A DNA stretch of 50,892 bases from Clostridiales bacterium (GTDB taxonomy: Bacteria; Bacillota; DSM-16504; Desulfitibacterales; JAICDB01). The stretch is taken from contig JAICDB010000014.1 in NCBI GenBank assembly GCA_020063565.1, positions 1 through 50,892 on the forward strand, in the 5' to 3' direction. The notes beneath the pieces were generated by a model that was given only the letters and a program-made list of their open reading frames with translations, was not told where the DNA came from and searched no databases. Shown here piece by piece: positions 24,592 to 33,931 of this stretch. The translations under genes and the position numbers were made by a program. Each line of letters begins with the position of its first letter. Position 1 is the stretch's first letter.

Positions 24592-24757
24592 TGTGGATTG
24601 TGTATAACTTGTGGAAAATGTGGATAATGTCCTTATTACTTGCTATGGTCGTATTTCTATTGTGGAAAAAGTTATGCACAGGTTAAGGGTAATTTCCTGT
24701 GGATAATGTGGATAAGTGGTGTTAGTTACACTATATAGTAAATTTGGTTGTGGAAAA
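24592..24757 (+). promoter_or_regulatory. DnaA-box cluster (nine sites)
   Basis: The consensus TGTGGATAA (reverse of TTATCCACA) occurs exactly at 24619, 24698 and 24707. One-mismatch forms are TGTGTATAA at 24599, TGTGGAAAA at 24610, 24661 and 24749, and, in opposite orientation, TTATGCACA at 24672; TGTGGATTG is at 24592. Two are directly adjacent (24698-24715). The gap 24509-24799 has no gene or convincing terminator, so the sites are its main content. Confidence 0.8.
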
Positions 24758-24799
24758 ATAGATGGAAGTTAACATAAATTAATATGACAGGATGATGAT

Positions 24800-26143
24800 A
24801 TGGTTGGTAATATGGAAGGTCTTATCTTACAATCTATGCAGAGATATAATATTCTCCCGATCACATCGCGGTGTGACTCTTACTGTATCTTTTGCAGCCA
24901 TCACCAGAATCCACCTGAAGTTCAAACATACTCTTTTGGTCACAGGAAGTATGAGGATATAATTGCTAGTTTGGAGTATCTTGATGCACGCAAGAAAATT
25001 GTAATAGGAGAATCTGCCACAAAACTTATTGAAGGTGAGCCGTTTTTGCACCCTGATTTTCTGGATATTCTCAAGGCTTTGAGGGAGCGTTTTCCCAAAA
25101 CACAGGTAAGCATTACAACCAATGGGAATTTTTTACATAACGATGTTGTAAGATCTTTAAAAAATCTGGAACCATTGGAGATCAATCTCTCACTAAATGC
25201 TATAACCCCTCAAAATAGAAGAAAACTAATGGGGAAAAGGGCGCGTGACATGGAGCCGGTGCTCAAATCTTTCAAAAAAGAAGGTCTAGTTTATCACGGC
25301 AGTTTGGTTGCTCTACCGTGGCTTACAGGTTGGGAGGAAATAACCTCTACCATTGAATCCCTGCAAGAAAACAATTCGTCTACAGTACGTGTATTTCTTC
25401 CCGGGTATACTAAGCTTGCAGCTCAAGAAATGCAGTTTCCTCTCAATTTGTGGGATGACTTGGATTCATTTATTAAGGAATTAAGAAAAAAATTTCAAAT
25501 ACCCATTTCTTTAGAGCCGCCAAGGATAAAAAATCTGTCCTCGGAAATTACCGGGGTCATAAAAGATTCACCTGCCTGGAAGGCAGGACTTAAAGAGGGA
25601 GATATCATATTACGTGTAAATGATAACCCTGTTTTTTTCAGGGTAGAAGCTTTTCAAAACGTGAAAAAGTTATCCCGAATGTATTTAAAAATTAACCGTG
25701 CAGGCCAGGAAATGAATTTAGAATTACAAAAGGAGAAGGACGAGGCCCCCGGCTTTGTGATGGATTATGATATGGCGCCTGAAACCATCGATGACATTTT
25801 AGAAATAATAAGTAGGTACCGGCCTGAAAGAGTACTGGTCCTGGCTTCTTATCTGGGCTATCAGGTTCTCCAAAAGGCGCTGGAACAATATATCCCTGAA
25901 GGGGTAAAACTATATATCCAGCCTGTGAGAAACGAGTTTTTTGGTGGCTCCATTATGGCTGCCGGTCTTCTCGTAGTTGAAGATTTTAAAGTTGCTTTAA
26001 GGGAGTGGAACTATAACCACAGCGAAAAAATAGAACTTATATTGTTGCCTGCAGCGGCTTTTGATCATACAGGGAGGGATCTAACTGGAACTTCCTACTG
26101 GGAAATAGCAGACTATACCGATTGTCCCATCGTTGTTATTTAA
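24800..26143 (+). CDS. Radical SAM protein with internal PDZ domain and DUF512-like C-terminus
   Basis: The 447-aa protein has a radical SAM start (CDSYCIFC, CxxxCxxC, near residue 25), a partial TIM barrel with GESATKLIEGEPFLHPDF and ITTNGNFL, then a PDZ domain at about 250-310 (GVIKDSPAWKAGLKEGDIIL), and a C-terminal part with NEFFGGSIMAAGLLVVEDF, a motif I associate with DUF512 proteins. In the usual family (COG1625) PDZ comes first, then radical SAM, then DUF512; here PDZ lies in the middle. The reaction is unknown. It begins 43 bases after the last DnaA box, so DnaA could influence it. Confidence 0.78.
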   Translation: MVGNMEGLILQSMQRYNILPITSRCDSYCIFCSHHQNPPEVQTYSFGHRKYEDIIASLEYLDARKKIVIGESATKLIEGEPFLHPDFLDILKALRERFPKTQVSITTNGNFLHNDVVRSLKNLEPLEINLSLNAITPQNRRKLMGKRARDMEPVLKSFKKEGLVYHGSLVALPWLTGWEEITSTIESLQENNSSTVRVFLPGYTKLAAQEMQFPLNLWDDLDSFIKELRKKFQIPISLEPPRIKNLSSEITGVIKDSPAWKAGLKEGDIILRVNDNPVFFRVEAFQNVKKLSRMYLKINRAGQEMNLELQKEKDEAPGFVMDYDMAPETIDDILEIISRYRPERVLVLASYLGYQVLQKALEQYIPEGVKLYIQPVRNEFFGGSIMAAGLLVVEDFKVALREWNYNHSEKIELILLPAAAFDHTGRDLTGTSYWEIADYTDCPIVVI

Positions 26144-26160
26144 AAATCAATATTTATTGA

Positions 26161-26185
26161 AGCCCGCACAGGGCTTTTTATTTTT
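26161..26185 (+). terminator. Rho-independent terminator
   Basis: AGCCC-GCACA-GGGCT hairpin followed by a T-rich run, 17 bases after the radical SAM gene. Confidence 0.8.
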
Positions 26186-26317
26186 ATGAGAAAATGCAAG
26201 CCAGAATGGTATATTTTAATCTTTAATATGAAGGTCTTTTGAATAATGGTAGACAAGCAGGAATTCTAGTACTCTTTGTCTAAGTTCATAGCGTGAATTT
26301 TTATGGAGGGGTTACTG

Positions 26318-26890
26318 TTGAAGAATAAGCTTAGGGAAAAAATCAAGAAGCAAAGAATGGAAATGTCGAAGGAAGGGATTGTTAAAAAAAGTGAGAACAT
26401 TAAAAAAACATTGTTAACACTTTCACAATTTCAAGATGCAAATTTAATTATGTCCTATATCCACTTTAGAAATGAGGTTGAAACAGGAAAAATTATGACA
26501 ACGGCCCTGCAAATGGGAAAAAGAGTTGTTGTTCCCGTATGTGAGGTAAAAACCAAAAAACTCATTCCTGCAGAAATTAAAAGCTATCCTGAAGACCTGC
26601 AGTGCGGTGCTTATGGCATCATGGAACCGTGTGAAATAAAACCTGTCAGGCCGGAGGAAATTGACCTTGTACTGGTACCGGGGGTAGCCTTTGATGTTAA
26701 CGGTAACCGTCTTGGATACGGTGCAGGTTACTACGACCGTTTTTTAGCCCGCTTAAGGAGTGATGCAACTACTATAGCACTGGCATTTGAAATGCAAATC
26801 TTAGATAATGTTTTCCCTGAGGAGCATGACGTTCCTATGGACTATATCATCACCGAGGAGCGTTTGATAAATTGCCAAAAAAATAATTAA
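26318..26890 (+). CDS. 5-formyltetrahydrofolate cyclo-ligase
   Basis: Converts 5-formyl-THF to 5,10-methenyl-THF with ATP. The roughly 190-aa protein has the family's N-terminal basic part (LREKIKKQRMEMS), IMSYIHFRNEVET near residue 45, and the C-terminal GNRLGYGAGYYDRFLAR. TTG 26318 is chosen because GGAGGGG is 6-7 bases upstream; ATG 26303 overlaps that site. It precedes the formate dehydrogenase genes by 27 bases, a fitting link between formate and folate one-carbon flow. Confidence 0.9.
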   Translation: MKNKLREKIKKQRMEMSKEGIVKKSENIKKTLLTLSQFQDANLIMSYIHFRNEVETGKIMTTALQMGKRVVVPVCEVKTKKLIPAEIKSYPEDLQCGAYGIMEPCEIKPVRPEEIDLVLVPGVAFDVNGNRLGYGAGYYDRFLARLRSDATTIALAFEMQILDNVFPEEHDVPMDYIITEERLINCQKNN

Positions 26891-26917
26891 GTTAAGCCTA
26901 GGAGAGGAGGAACTAAT

Positions 26918-27406
26918 ATGTCACAGTGTTGCTGTGGTGAAAAAGTAAGAGATGAAAAATTAGAAAAATTACAAGAAGTATTTAAAAAGTACAAAAACAA
27001 AAAAGGTGCTTTAATTCCTGTTTTGCAAGAAGCACAAGATATTTACGGTTACCTGCCGGAAGAAGTTTTAAAGAAAATAGCGCTTGAATTAAAAGTCCCA
27101 TTGAGCAAAGTTTATGGTGTAGTTACTTTTTACGCGCAATTTCATTTAAAACCAAGAGGCAGAAATATTATTCGCGTCTGCTTGGGAACTGCCTGCCACG
27201 TACGCGGCGGTGCTAAAATATTTGAAAAACTGCAGGAAGAATTACAGGTAGAAGATGGCGAGACAACTGAAGACTTAAAGTTTACCCTTGAATCTGTAGC
27301 ATGTATTGGAGCATGTGGTTTAGCTCCTGTAATCATGGTCAATGATGATACTCATGGACGTTTAACCCCGGATAGAATTCCAGAAATCTTGGCCCAATAT
27401 AAGTAA
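26918..27406 (+). CDS. NuoE/HndA-type [2Fe-2S] electron-transfer subunit
   Basis: The 162-aa thioredoxin-like ferredoxin has the four cluster ligands in CLGTACHVRG near residue 88 and CIGACGLAP near 129. These subunits partner NuoF-type flavoproteins in NADH dehydrogenases, bifurcating hydrogenases and NAD-linked formate dehydrogenases. AGGAGAGGAGG lies before the ATG. It heads a four-gene set with the flavoprotein, a ferredoxin-rich subunit and the selenocysteine formate dehydrogenase. Confidence 0.92.
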   Translation: MSQCCCGEKVRDEKLEKLQEVFKKYKNKKGALIPVLQEAQDIYGYLPEEVLKKIALELKVPLSKVYGVVTFYAQFHLKPRGRNIIRVCLGTACHVRGGAKIFEKLQEELQVEDGETTEDLKFTLESVACIGACGLAPVIMVNDDTHGRLTPDRIPEILAQYK

Positions 27407-27425
27407 GGGAGGAGGAGTGAGTAGT

Positions 27426-29285
27426 ATGCAAAGTTTGACAGAAAGAAGAAAGCAAATAAAGGAAAAATTGCTAGATTCTTCAAAAAAATCTAAAGTTATA
27501 GTTGGAATGGGTACATGTGGGATAGCCGCTGGTGCAAAACAAGTACTGTCAGCTATGAAAGAGGAAGCAGCTAAAGAAGGCTTAGAGGTAGAATTTTTAC
27601 ATACCGGTTGTATTGGTATGTGCCATAGAGAGGTTAATGTTGAAGTTTCTTTACCGGGTAAGCCCAATATTATATATGGAGATGTTACTCCGGAAATTGC
27701 AAAAGAGATAGTTCAGGTTCATCTAAAAAATGGTGAAGTATTGACTAAGGCAGTAGTGGCACAAGTAAAGAAAGGGGAAGAAGAGCTTTATGAGGGAATA
27801 CCTCAATTAATGGAGCTTCCTTTTTATTCAAAGCAATATAGAAAAGTTCTTAAAAACTGCGGTAAAATCAATCCCGACAGTATAGAGGAATATATTGCCA
27901 ATGATGGTTACCTTGCTCTGGAAAATGTTTTATCTAAAATGAGTCAGGAAGAAGTTATAGAACATGTTAAGAAAAGTGGTTTAAGAGGTCGCGGTGGGGG
28001 AGGATTTCCAACAGGTCTCAAGTGGGAGTTTACCTATAAAGCGGAAGGAGATAAAAAATACGTTGTGTGTAATGCTGATGAGGGTGACCCCGGAGCATTT
28101 ATGGACCGTAGTGTTTTAGAAGGCGATCCTCATGCTTTACTGGAAGGAATGTTGATTTGCGGTTATGCGGTAGGTGCCGATGAAGGTTATATATATGTAA
28201 GAGCTGAATACCCTTTGGCTATTCAAAGATTAAAAAATGCTATCCAGCAGGCTGAAAAAGAGGGACTGTTGGGAGAGAATATCTTAGATTCCGGTTTCAA
28301 TTTCAAACTAAATATTAAAGCTGGTGCAGGAGCTTTTGTTTGTGGAGAGGAAACTGCTCTTCTAGCTTCAATTGAAGGTGAAAGGGGAATGCCAAGGGTA
28401 AGACCTCCTTTCCCGGCTCAAAAAGGTCTTTGGGGAAAACCTACAAACATTAACAACGTTGAAACTTATGCCAATGTTCCTGATATTTTAAGAACCAGCG
28501 GTGACGAATATGCGAGAGTAGGTACTGAAGGCAGTAAAGGAACAAAGGTGTTTGCAATTACAGGTAAAGTACAAAGAACAGGTTTGGCAGAAGTTCCCAT
28601 GGGAATTACCATGAGAGAAATTATCTATGATATAGGTGGCGGAATCCAGAACGATAAAAAATATAAAGCTGTACAAATAGGTGGACCTTCCGGTGGATGC
28701 TTACCTGAAAAATTGTTAGATTTACCCGTAGACTATGATTCATTAAAAGAAGTAGGGGCCATGATGGGTTCCGGAGGGCTTGTAGTAATGGATGAAACAA
28801 CCTGTATGGTTGATGTTGCACGCTTTTTCCTAACATTTACTCAGAAAGAGTCATGTGGTAAATGCACTCCCTGCCGTGAAGGAACAAAGAGAATGCTGGA
28901 AATACTTGAAAGGATTACAAAAGGGCAAGGAGAAAAAAAGGATCTGCAAGATTTAGAAAGATTGGGTAAAGTAATTAAATCTACTGCTCTTTGTGGCCTT
29001 GGACAAACTGCACCCAATCCCGTTCTAACTACAATGAAATATTTTAAAGACGAGTACCTGGCACACATTAACGATAAGAAATGCCCTGCAGGCGTTTGTA
29101 AAGAATTAATAACTTACCGTATTGATCAAGAAAAATGTACCGGTTGTACACTCTGCGCCAAGCATTGTCCGGTTGGTGCCATTACTGGCGAAAAGAAACA
29201 GCCCCACTATATTGATCCTGAAAAGTGCACACGCTGTGGGGTTTGTATTACTAAGTGTAAGAAAGATGCAATTTACCTGGCTTAA
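27426..29285 (+). CDS. NuoF/HndC-type NADH-binding flavoprotein with extra Fe-S domains
   Basis: The roughly 619-aa protein has, in order: a thioredoxin-like [2Fe-2S] domain (GTCGIAAGA near 32, TGCIGMCHREV near 60), the NuoF core with FMN/NAD loop LRGRGGGGFPTGLKWEF near 195 and CNADEGDPGAFMDRS, an SLBB domain, the 4Fe-4S site ESCGKCTPCREGT near 475, and a C-terminal two-cluster ferredoxin (CTGCTLCAKHCPVGA, CTRCGVCITKC). It should exchange electrons between NAD(H), ferredoxin and the formate dehydrogenase. ATG 27426 is preferred, 10 bases after GGAGG; a GTG at 27417 lies too close. Confidence 0.93.
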   Translation: MQSLTERRKQIKEKLLDSSKKSKVIVGMGTCGIAAGAKQVLSAMKEEAAKEGLEVEFLHTGCIGMCHREVNVEVSLPGKPNIIYGDVTPEIAKEIVQVHLKNGEVLTKAVVAQVKKGEEELYEGIPQLMELPFYSKQYRKVLKNCGKINPDSIEEYIANDGYLALENVLSKMSQEEVIEHVKKSGLRGRGGGGFPTGLKWEFTYKAEGDKKYVVCNADEGDPGAFMDRSVLEGDPHALLEGMLICGYAVGADEGYIYVRAEYPLAIQRLKNAIQQAEKEGLLGENILDSGFNFKLNIKAGAGAFVCGEETALLASIEGERGMPRVRPPFPAQKGLWGKPTNINNVETYANVPDILRTSGDEYARVGTEGSKGTKVFAITGKVQRTGLAEVPMGITMREIIYDIGGGIQNDKKYKAVQIGGPSGGCLPEKLLDLPVDYDSLKEVGAMMGSGGLVVMDETTCMVDVARFFLTFTQKESCGKCTPCREGTKRMLEILERITKGQGEKKDLQDLERLGKVIKSTALCGLGQTAPNPVLTTMKYFKDEYLAHINDKKCPAGVCKELITYRIDQEKCTGCTLCAKHCPVGAITGEKKQPHYIDPEKCTRCGVCITKCKKDAIYLA

Positions 29286-29303
29286 GGCTGAAAGGAGTTG
29301 TAT

Positions 29304-30242
29304 ATGATGTCTGTAAAAATTACCATTAACGGCCGGCCGGTAATAGCACAAGAAGGAATAACTGTACTTGAGGCTTCCAAACAGGCTGGATACGATATTC
29401 CCACCCTCTGTCATCATCCGGCTTTAAGTGAGTTTGGCGCTTGCAGGCTGTGTGTTGTGGAAATTAAAGGAATGAGAAATCTTCCCGCTTCCTGCGTAAC
29501 AAAAATCAGCGAAGGCATGGAAATTCAAACTGAATCCGCGGCTGTTGTCGAAGCGCGAAAAACTATATTAGAGCTTTTGCTGGCAAACCATCCCAGCGAT
29601 TGCCTGACATGCCAGATGAGCGGAAACTGCAAATTGCAGGATTATGCTTATAGATACCAGGTGAGAAACGTTAGCTTCTGCGGTGAAACCCATAACTATC
29701 CTTTGGATGACAGCAATCCCTACATTATCAGGGATAACAACAAGTGTATCCTTTGCGGAAGATGTGTCAGGGCTTGCGCTGAGATAAAGGGAGAAAACAT
29801 TCTTGGCTTTGCAAGTCGCGGTTTTAATACTAAAATAACTACTGCCCTTGATAAGGATTTTAAGGACAGTGACTGTGTATATTGTCATACCTGTGTTGCC
29901 GTCTGCCCTGTAGGAGCCTTGCGTAATAAGGAAATGGAAGGGAAGGCACGCTACTGGGAATTGGAAAAGAAAACCGTAGATTGCGGACTTTGTGAAAATG
30001 CATGTAAGTTTGATTTAAATATTAAAGATGGAAAAGTTATTGGTGTTTCTGCCAAAGAAGGTACGCCTGAACGTTTTGGACAGCCCTGTTTAAAGGGAAG
30101 ATTAGCAGTTAATTTGAAATATAATCCTGATTGTCCTCAAAAGCCGTTAATCAAAAAGGACGGAGAATTTGTTCCTGTATCCTGGGAAGAAGCGCTCGGC
30201 CTGGATGAATTAATTAGCAAAATGGAGTCTTTTGAAAAATAA
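29304..30242 (+). CDS. NuoG-like Fe-S subunit, truncated paralogue of the FdhA N-terminal module
   Basis: The roughly 312-aa protein has an N-terminal [2Fe-2S] domain (TLCHHP, GACRLC, LPASC), a His-Cys 4Fe-4S site (HPSDCLTCQMSGNCKLQ), a two-cluster ferredoxin part (CILCGRCVRAC, CVYCHTCVAVCPVGAL) and the start of a molybdopterin-type Fe4S4 domain (CGLCENACKFDL). It then stops before any molybdopterin catalytic domain. It is strongly similar, motif by motif, to the first 270 residues of the next gene, so they arose by tandem duplication. It could act like the HylA-type relay subunit of bifurcating formate dehydrogenases. AAGGAG precedes the double ATG. Confidence 0.85.
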   Translation: MMSVKITINGRPVIAQEGITVLEASKQAGYDIPTLCHHPALSEFGACRLCVVEIKGMRNLPASCVTKISEGMEIQTESAAVVEARKTILELLLANHPSDCLTCQMSGNCKLQDYAYRYQVRNVSFCGETHNYPLDDSNPYIIRDNNKCILCGRCVRACAEIKGENILGFASRGFNTKITTALDKDFKDSDCVYCHTCVAVCPVGALRNKEMEGKARYWELEKKTVDCGLCENACKFDLNIKDGKVIGVSAKEGTPERFGQPCLKGRLAVNLKYNPDCPQKPLIKKDGEFVPVSWEEALGLDELISKMESFEK

Positions 30243-30285
30243 TAGTAGAAAATCGCTAAACTGTTCGAAAAGGAGGTTAATAATA

Positions 30286-32973
30286 ATGGAAAAAGTCTCC
30301 TTGACTATAGATGGCCGGCAGGTTGAAGTTTCGGCAGGGACAACTGTTCTGGAAGCTGCCCGTTCAGCCGGAATTGAAATTCCTACCCTGTGTCATGATC
30401 CCGAATTAACCAGTCACGGGGCATGCAGACTTTGTGTGGTAAGTATTGAAGGAATGCGCAACTTGCCAGCTTCATGCGTAACTACTGTCAGGGAAGGTAT
30501 GGTTGTTCACACTTCCACGCCTGAAGTAAATGAAGCAAGAAAAACTATTCTAGAACTCTTGCTTTCAAACCATCCCAATGACTGTATGATATGTGAAAAA
30601 AGCGGCGAATGTAAACTGCAGGAATATGCTTACCTGTACGGTGTAAAAGAAGGAACATTTGCAGGGGAGCAAAGCAATTATCACCCCGATGATTCCAACC
30701 CTATGATTTATAGGGATAACAACAAATGTATTCTCTGCGGTAAATGTGTTCGTGCCTGTGAAGAGGTACAAGGCAGAAGTATTTTAGGTTTTGCCAACAG
30801 GGGATTCCAAACAAAGGTTACACCTGCCCTTGATAAACCCCTTTCTGAATCCGAGTGTGTTTTCTGTGGCAGTTGTATCTCGGTATGTCCGGTTGGTGCC
30901 TTAACTGAGAAAGGCATGATGGGCAAGGGTAGGCGCTGGGAAATGAAAAAGGTGCGTACCATTTGTCCTTACTGCGGTACAGGCTGTACAATTGAGTTAA
31001 ATGTTAAGAATGGTGAGGTGGTAGGCGTTACCTCCACCGAAGAAGGCGCCGTTAACGGCAGGGCGCTGTGTATCAAGGGGAGATTCGGTTATAACTTCAT
31101 CAATCACCCTGATCGTCTCAAAACGCCTCTTATTAAGGAAAATGGAAGTTTAAGGGAAGCTACCTGGGAGGAAGCAATCTCGAAGGTGGCGGAGAACCTT
31201 TCCAAAATTAAAGAGGAGTACGGGAGCGATGCACTGGCTACATTAACTTCTGCCCGCTGTACCAATGAAGACAATTATATTATGAACAAATTTACAAGGG
31301 CAGTTTTAGGTACCAACAGTATTGATCATTGTGCCCGCCTATGACATTCCGCAACTGTCGCCGGTCTGGCGGCTGCATTTGGTAGCGGAGCTATGACAAA
31401 TTCAATTTCTGAAATTAAGGATACAGATTTTATATTTGCTATTGGAACGAATACAACTGAAACACATCCCATCATCAGCCTTGAAGTTAAAAAAGCAATT
31501 AAAAATGGTACTAAATTGGTTGTAGCGGATCCAAGGAAAACTGAGATGGCGGAACTTGCCGATATTCATATTTCTCATCCTTCTGGCTCTGACTTGATAC
31601 TCCTTAACGCACTGGCTAACGTAATAATAACTGAAGAATTATACGATAAAGAATTTGTAGAAGAAAGAACTGAAAACTTCCAAGAATTAAAAGAGACGGT
31701 GCAAAAATATACTCCCGAGTATGCAGAAGAAACTATAGGTATCAGTGCAGATACAATTCGAGAAGTTGCCAGGGGATATGCTAATGCTGATAAAGCAATG
31801 ATTCTCTATACCATGGGTATCACTCAGCATATCTGCGGTACTGACAATGTGCTGGCAATTGCAAACCTGGCAATGCTCTGCGGACATATTGGCAAGCCTT
31901 CGACAGGAGTTAACCCTTTGAGGGGGCAGAATAATGTCCAGGGTGCCTGTGACATGGGTGGACTACCCAATGTGTACCCGGGCTACCAAAAGGTAGTGGA
32001 TGAAAAGGTCAGGGAAAAATTTGAGAAGGCATGGGGAGTTTCTCTAAATCCTAACAATGGTTTAAGTGTGGGCGAAATGATGGATAACGCCTATGAGGGC
32101 AAGGTCAAGGGCATCTATATCATGGGTGAAAACCCTGTCTTAAGTGATCCGGATGCAAACCATGTTGAAGAAGCTTTGAAAAAGCTGGACTTTTTGGTAG
32201 TTCAGGATATTTTCCTAACTGAAACTGCTATGCTGGCAGATGTGGTCTTACCCGCAGCCAGCTTTGCTGAAAAGGATGGCACCTTTACAAATACTGAAAG
32301 AAGGGTGCAGAGAATCCGCAAGGCTATAAACCCTGTCGGCCAAAGCAAAGAAGACTGGGAAATCATCTGCATGGTTGCTACAGCCATGGGTTACCCTATG
32401 AACTACGATAGCGCCGAGGATATAATGAAGGAAATTGCAGAAGTTACTCCAAGCTACGGAGGAATAACTTATCGGAGGCTTGAAGGTGATGGATTGCAGT
32501 GGCCATGTCCAACTGAGGACCATCCTGGTACTCCGTACCTTCATAAAGGTAGATTTGCCAAAGGTAAAGGAAGCTTCCATGCTGTAGAGTTTGTTCCTCC
32601 AAATGAAGAGACTGATTCCGAATATCCATTTGTTTTAACAACAGGAAGACGTCTCTGGCATTACCATACGGGTACAATGTCCCGGAGGGCCGACGGGTTG
32701 GAGTGGAAGTATCCTCAGGAAAAACTCGAAATTAACCCTGAAGATGCAGCTAAGCTGGGACTCCGGGAAGGAGATAAGGTTAAAGTTGCTTCCAGACGTG
32801 GTGAAATTGAAATTGCCGTTCACTGCACTGACAGAGTTCCGCCGGGAACTGTATTCGGTTCCTTTCACTTTAGAGAATCGGCAATTAACAAGCTCACTAA
32901 CCCTGCAAGGGATCCGAAGGCCAAAATACCTGAGTACAAGGTATGTGCAGTTAAAATACAGAAGCTGGCATAA
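30286..32973 (+). CDS. fdhA: Selenocysteine formate dehydrogenase, catalytic subunit with NuoG-like N-terminus
   Basis: Oxidises formate to CO2, or the reverse, at a molybdenum/tungsten-bispterin. The frame is interrupted by one TGA at 31342 inside DHCARL-U-HSATVAGLAAAF, the classic FDH active-site motif, so TGA is read as selenocysteine (residue 353) and the product is about 895 aa. Domains: [2Fe-2S] (C36, C47, C50, C64), His-Cys 4Fe-4S (CMICEKSGECKLQ), two ferredoxin clusters, Fe4S4 domain (CPYCGTGC near 225), then the molybdopterin oxidoreductase core (MGENPVLSDPD, RGQNNVQGACDMG) and C-terminal dinucleotide-binding domain. AAGGAGG precedes ATG. It must need selABCD, not seen here. Confidence 0.95.
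31342..31380 (+). promoter_or_regulatory. Selenocysteine UGA and bacterial SECIS hairpin
   Basis: The TGA at 31342-31344 is followed 14 bases later by CGCC-GGTCT-GGCG (31359-31371). A small apical loop containing GGUCU closed by a GC stem is the core of the bacterial SECIS element that binds SelB; Escherichia coli fdhF has AGGUCUG at a similar distance. Confidence 0.88.
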
Positions 32974-32993
32974 AAAAAGCTCTTAAGTCATAA

Positions 32994-33036
32994 ACCGGCT
33001 GCACGGTATGATTAAATATGCTGTGCAGCCGGTTTT
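32994..33036 (+). terminator. Rho-independent terminator of the formate dehydrogenase operon
   Basis: ACCGGCTGCA and TGCAGCCGGT form a 10-bp stem, extended by partly paired bases, with four Ts after it. Confidence 0.85.
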
Positions 33037-33103
33037 AATATGCTTGTGGCCACTATCGTTACCCTTAAGAATAAGCCAGTTATGAGCTTTTTTGAAAATT
33101 ACA

Positions 33104-33931
33104 TCATGCTAATAGTTTTTTTACTTCCTGCAGGTTCTGTCGTGCAGTTTCCCTTCCTAACTCTAACAGGGAGGGGATTTTATGAATTTCCCACAGACTA
33201 ACTTCCCCTGTATTGGGGTGTATAACCAGGTCTGCATACCTGTCGAGGATTTGCTGTGAGATGCGTTCACCCATGATATCTGCTGCTTGGAGAAGGATAC
33301 CAATGGCTGAGTCCAGTTCCTTTTCTTTTATCACTGAAAAACCAAGATTAACTGCTAATATCTTTTTAACTCCCATCAGTTTTAAAACATCTGCAGGTAC
33401 ATTGCTTACAAGTCCTCCATCAACCAGGGTATAACCCTTAACTTTTATGGGCTGAAATATTCCCGGGATGGAAATACTTGCACGGATAGCTTCAGAGACA
33501 GGTGACTTAGTTATAAATGTACAATTCTTCTGTTTACTGCGGGCTGCTAGTTGTGGAGAAGTAAAAATCACAGGCTGACCGTTATGAATGTCAGTGGCTA
33601 CTATTGCAGTAGGTGGGTTTAAACTGGCGAAACCTTTGTTTTTTGTTATACCCTTCAAAATAAATTCCAGTGTACTACCCTTTATAAGGCCGCTGGGAAT
33701 TAAACTTAAACGTTTTTCCAGGGTGCTTTGAATTAAACTTTGTTGCTCCGAAAATAGGGCTTGCATTTTTTTTGGAGAAACACCAGAAGCATAAACCCCT
33801 GCCACAATGGCACCTGCACTTGTTCCCGCAATTACGTCAGGTTTAATACCATTTTCGAGCAATACTTCTAAGAAACCAATATGGAACGCACCGCGTAATC
33901 CGCCCCCTCCCAGGGCAAGGCCAAATTTCAT
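33104..33931 (-). CDS. Patatin-like phospholipase family protein (RssA-like)
   Basis: The 275-aa protein has the oxyanion glycine-rich loop GLALGGGGLRGAFHIG, nucleophile motif GTSAGAIVAG near residue 39, and the catalytic aspartate in VDGGLVSNVP near 170, a complete Ser-Asp dyad. Likely a cytoplasmic lipid acyl hydrolase; the substrate is unknown. It lies on the - strand between formate dehydrogenase and the molybdenum-cofactor genes, and has no visible link to them. A good site (AGGGAGTGAG) precedes the ATG. Confidence 0.88.
   Translation of the reverse strand: MKFGLALGGGGLRGAFHIGFLEVLLENGIKPDVIAGTSAGAIVAGVYASGVSPKKMQALFSEQQSLIQSTLEKRLSLIPSGLIKGSTLEFILKGITKNKGFASLNPPTAIVATDIHNGQPVIFTSPQLAARSKQKNCTFITKSPVSEAIRASISIPGIFQPIKVKGYTLVDGGLVSNVPADVLKLMGVKKILAVNLGFSVIKEKELDSAIGILLQAADIMGERISQQILDRYADLVIHPNTGEVSLWEIHKIPSLLELGRETARQNLQEVKKLLA

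Noticed and set aside
24592-24757. DnaA-box cluster as the chromosomal origin oriC
   Set aside because: No dnaA, dnaN, rpmH or gyrB genes and no clear AT-rich unwinding region with DnaA-trio repeats are present; neighbours are tsaD and a radical SAM gene.
31342-31344. TGA in fdhA as a nonsense mutation splitting the gene
   Set aside because: The codon is at the exact selenocysteine position of the FDH active-site motif and a SECIS-like hairpin follows, so recoding explains it better than decay.
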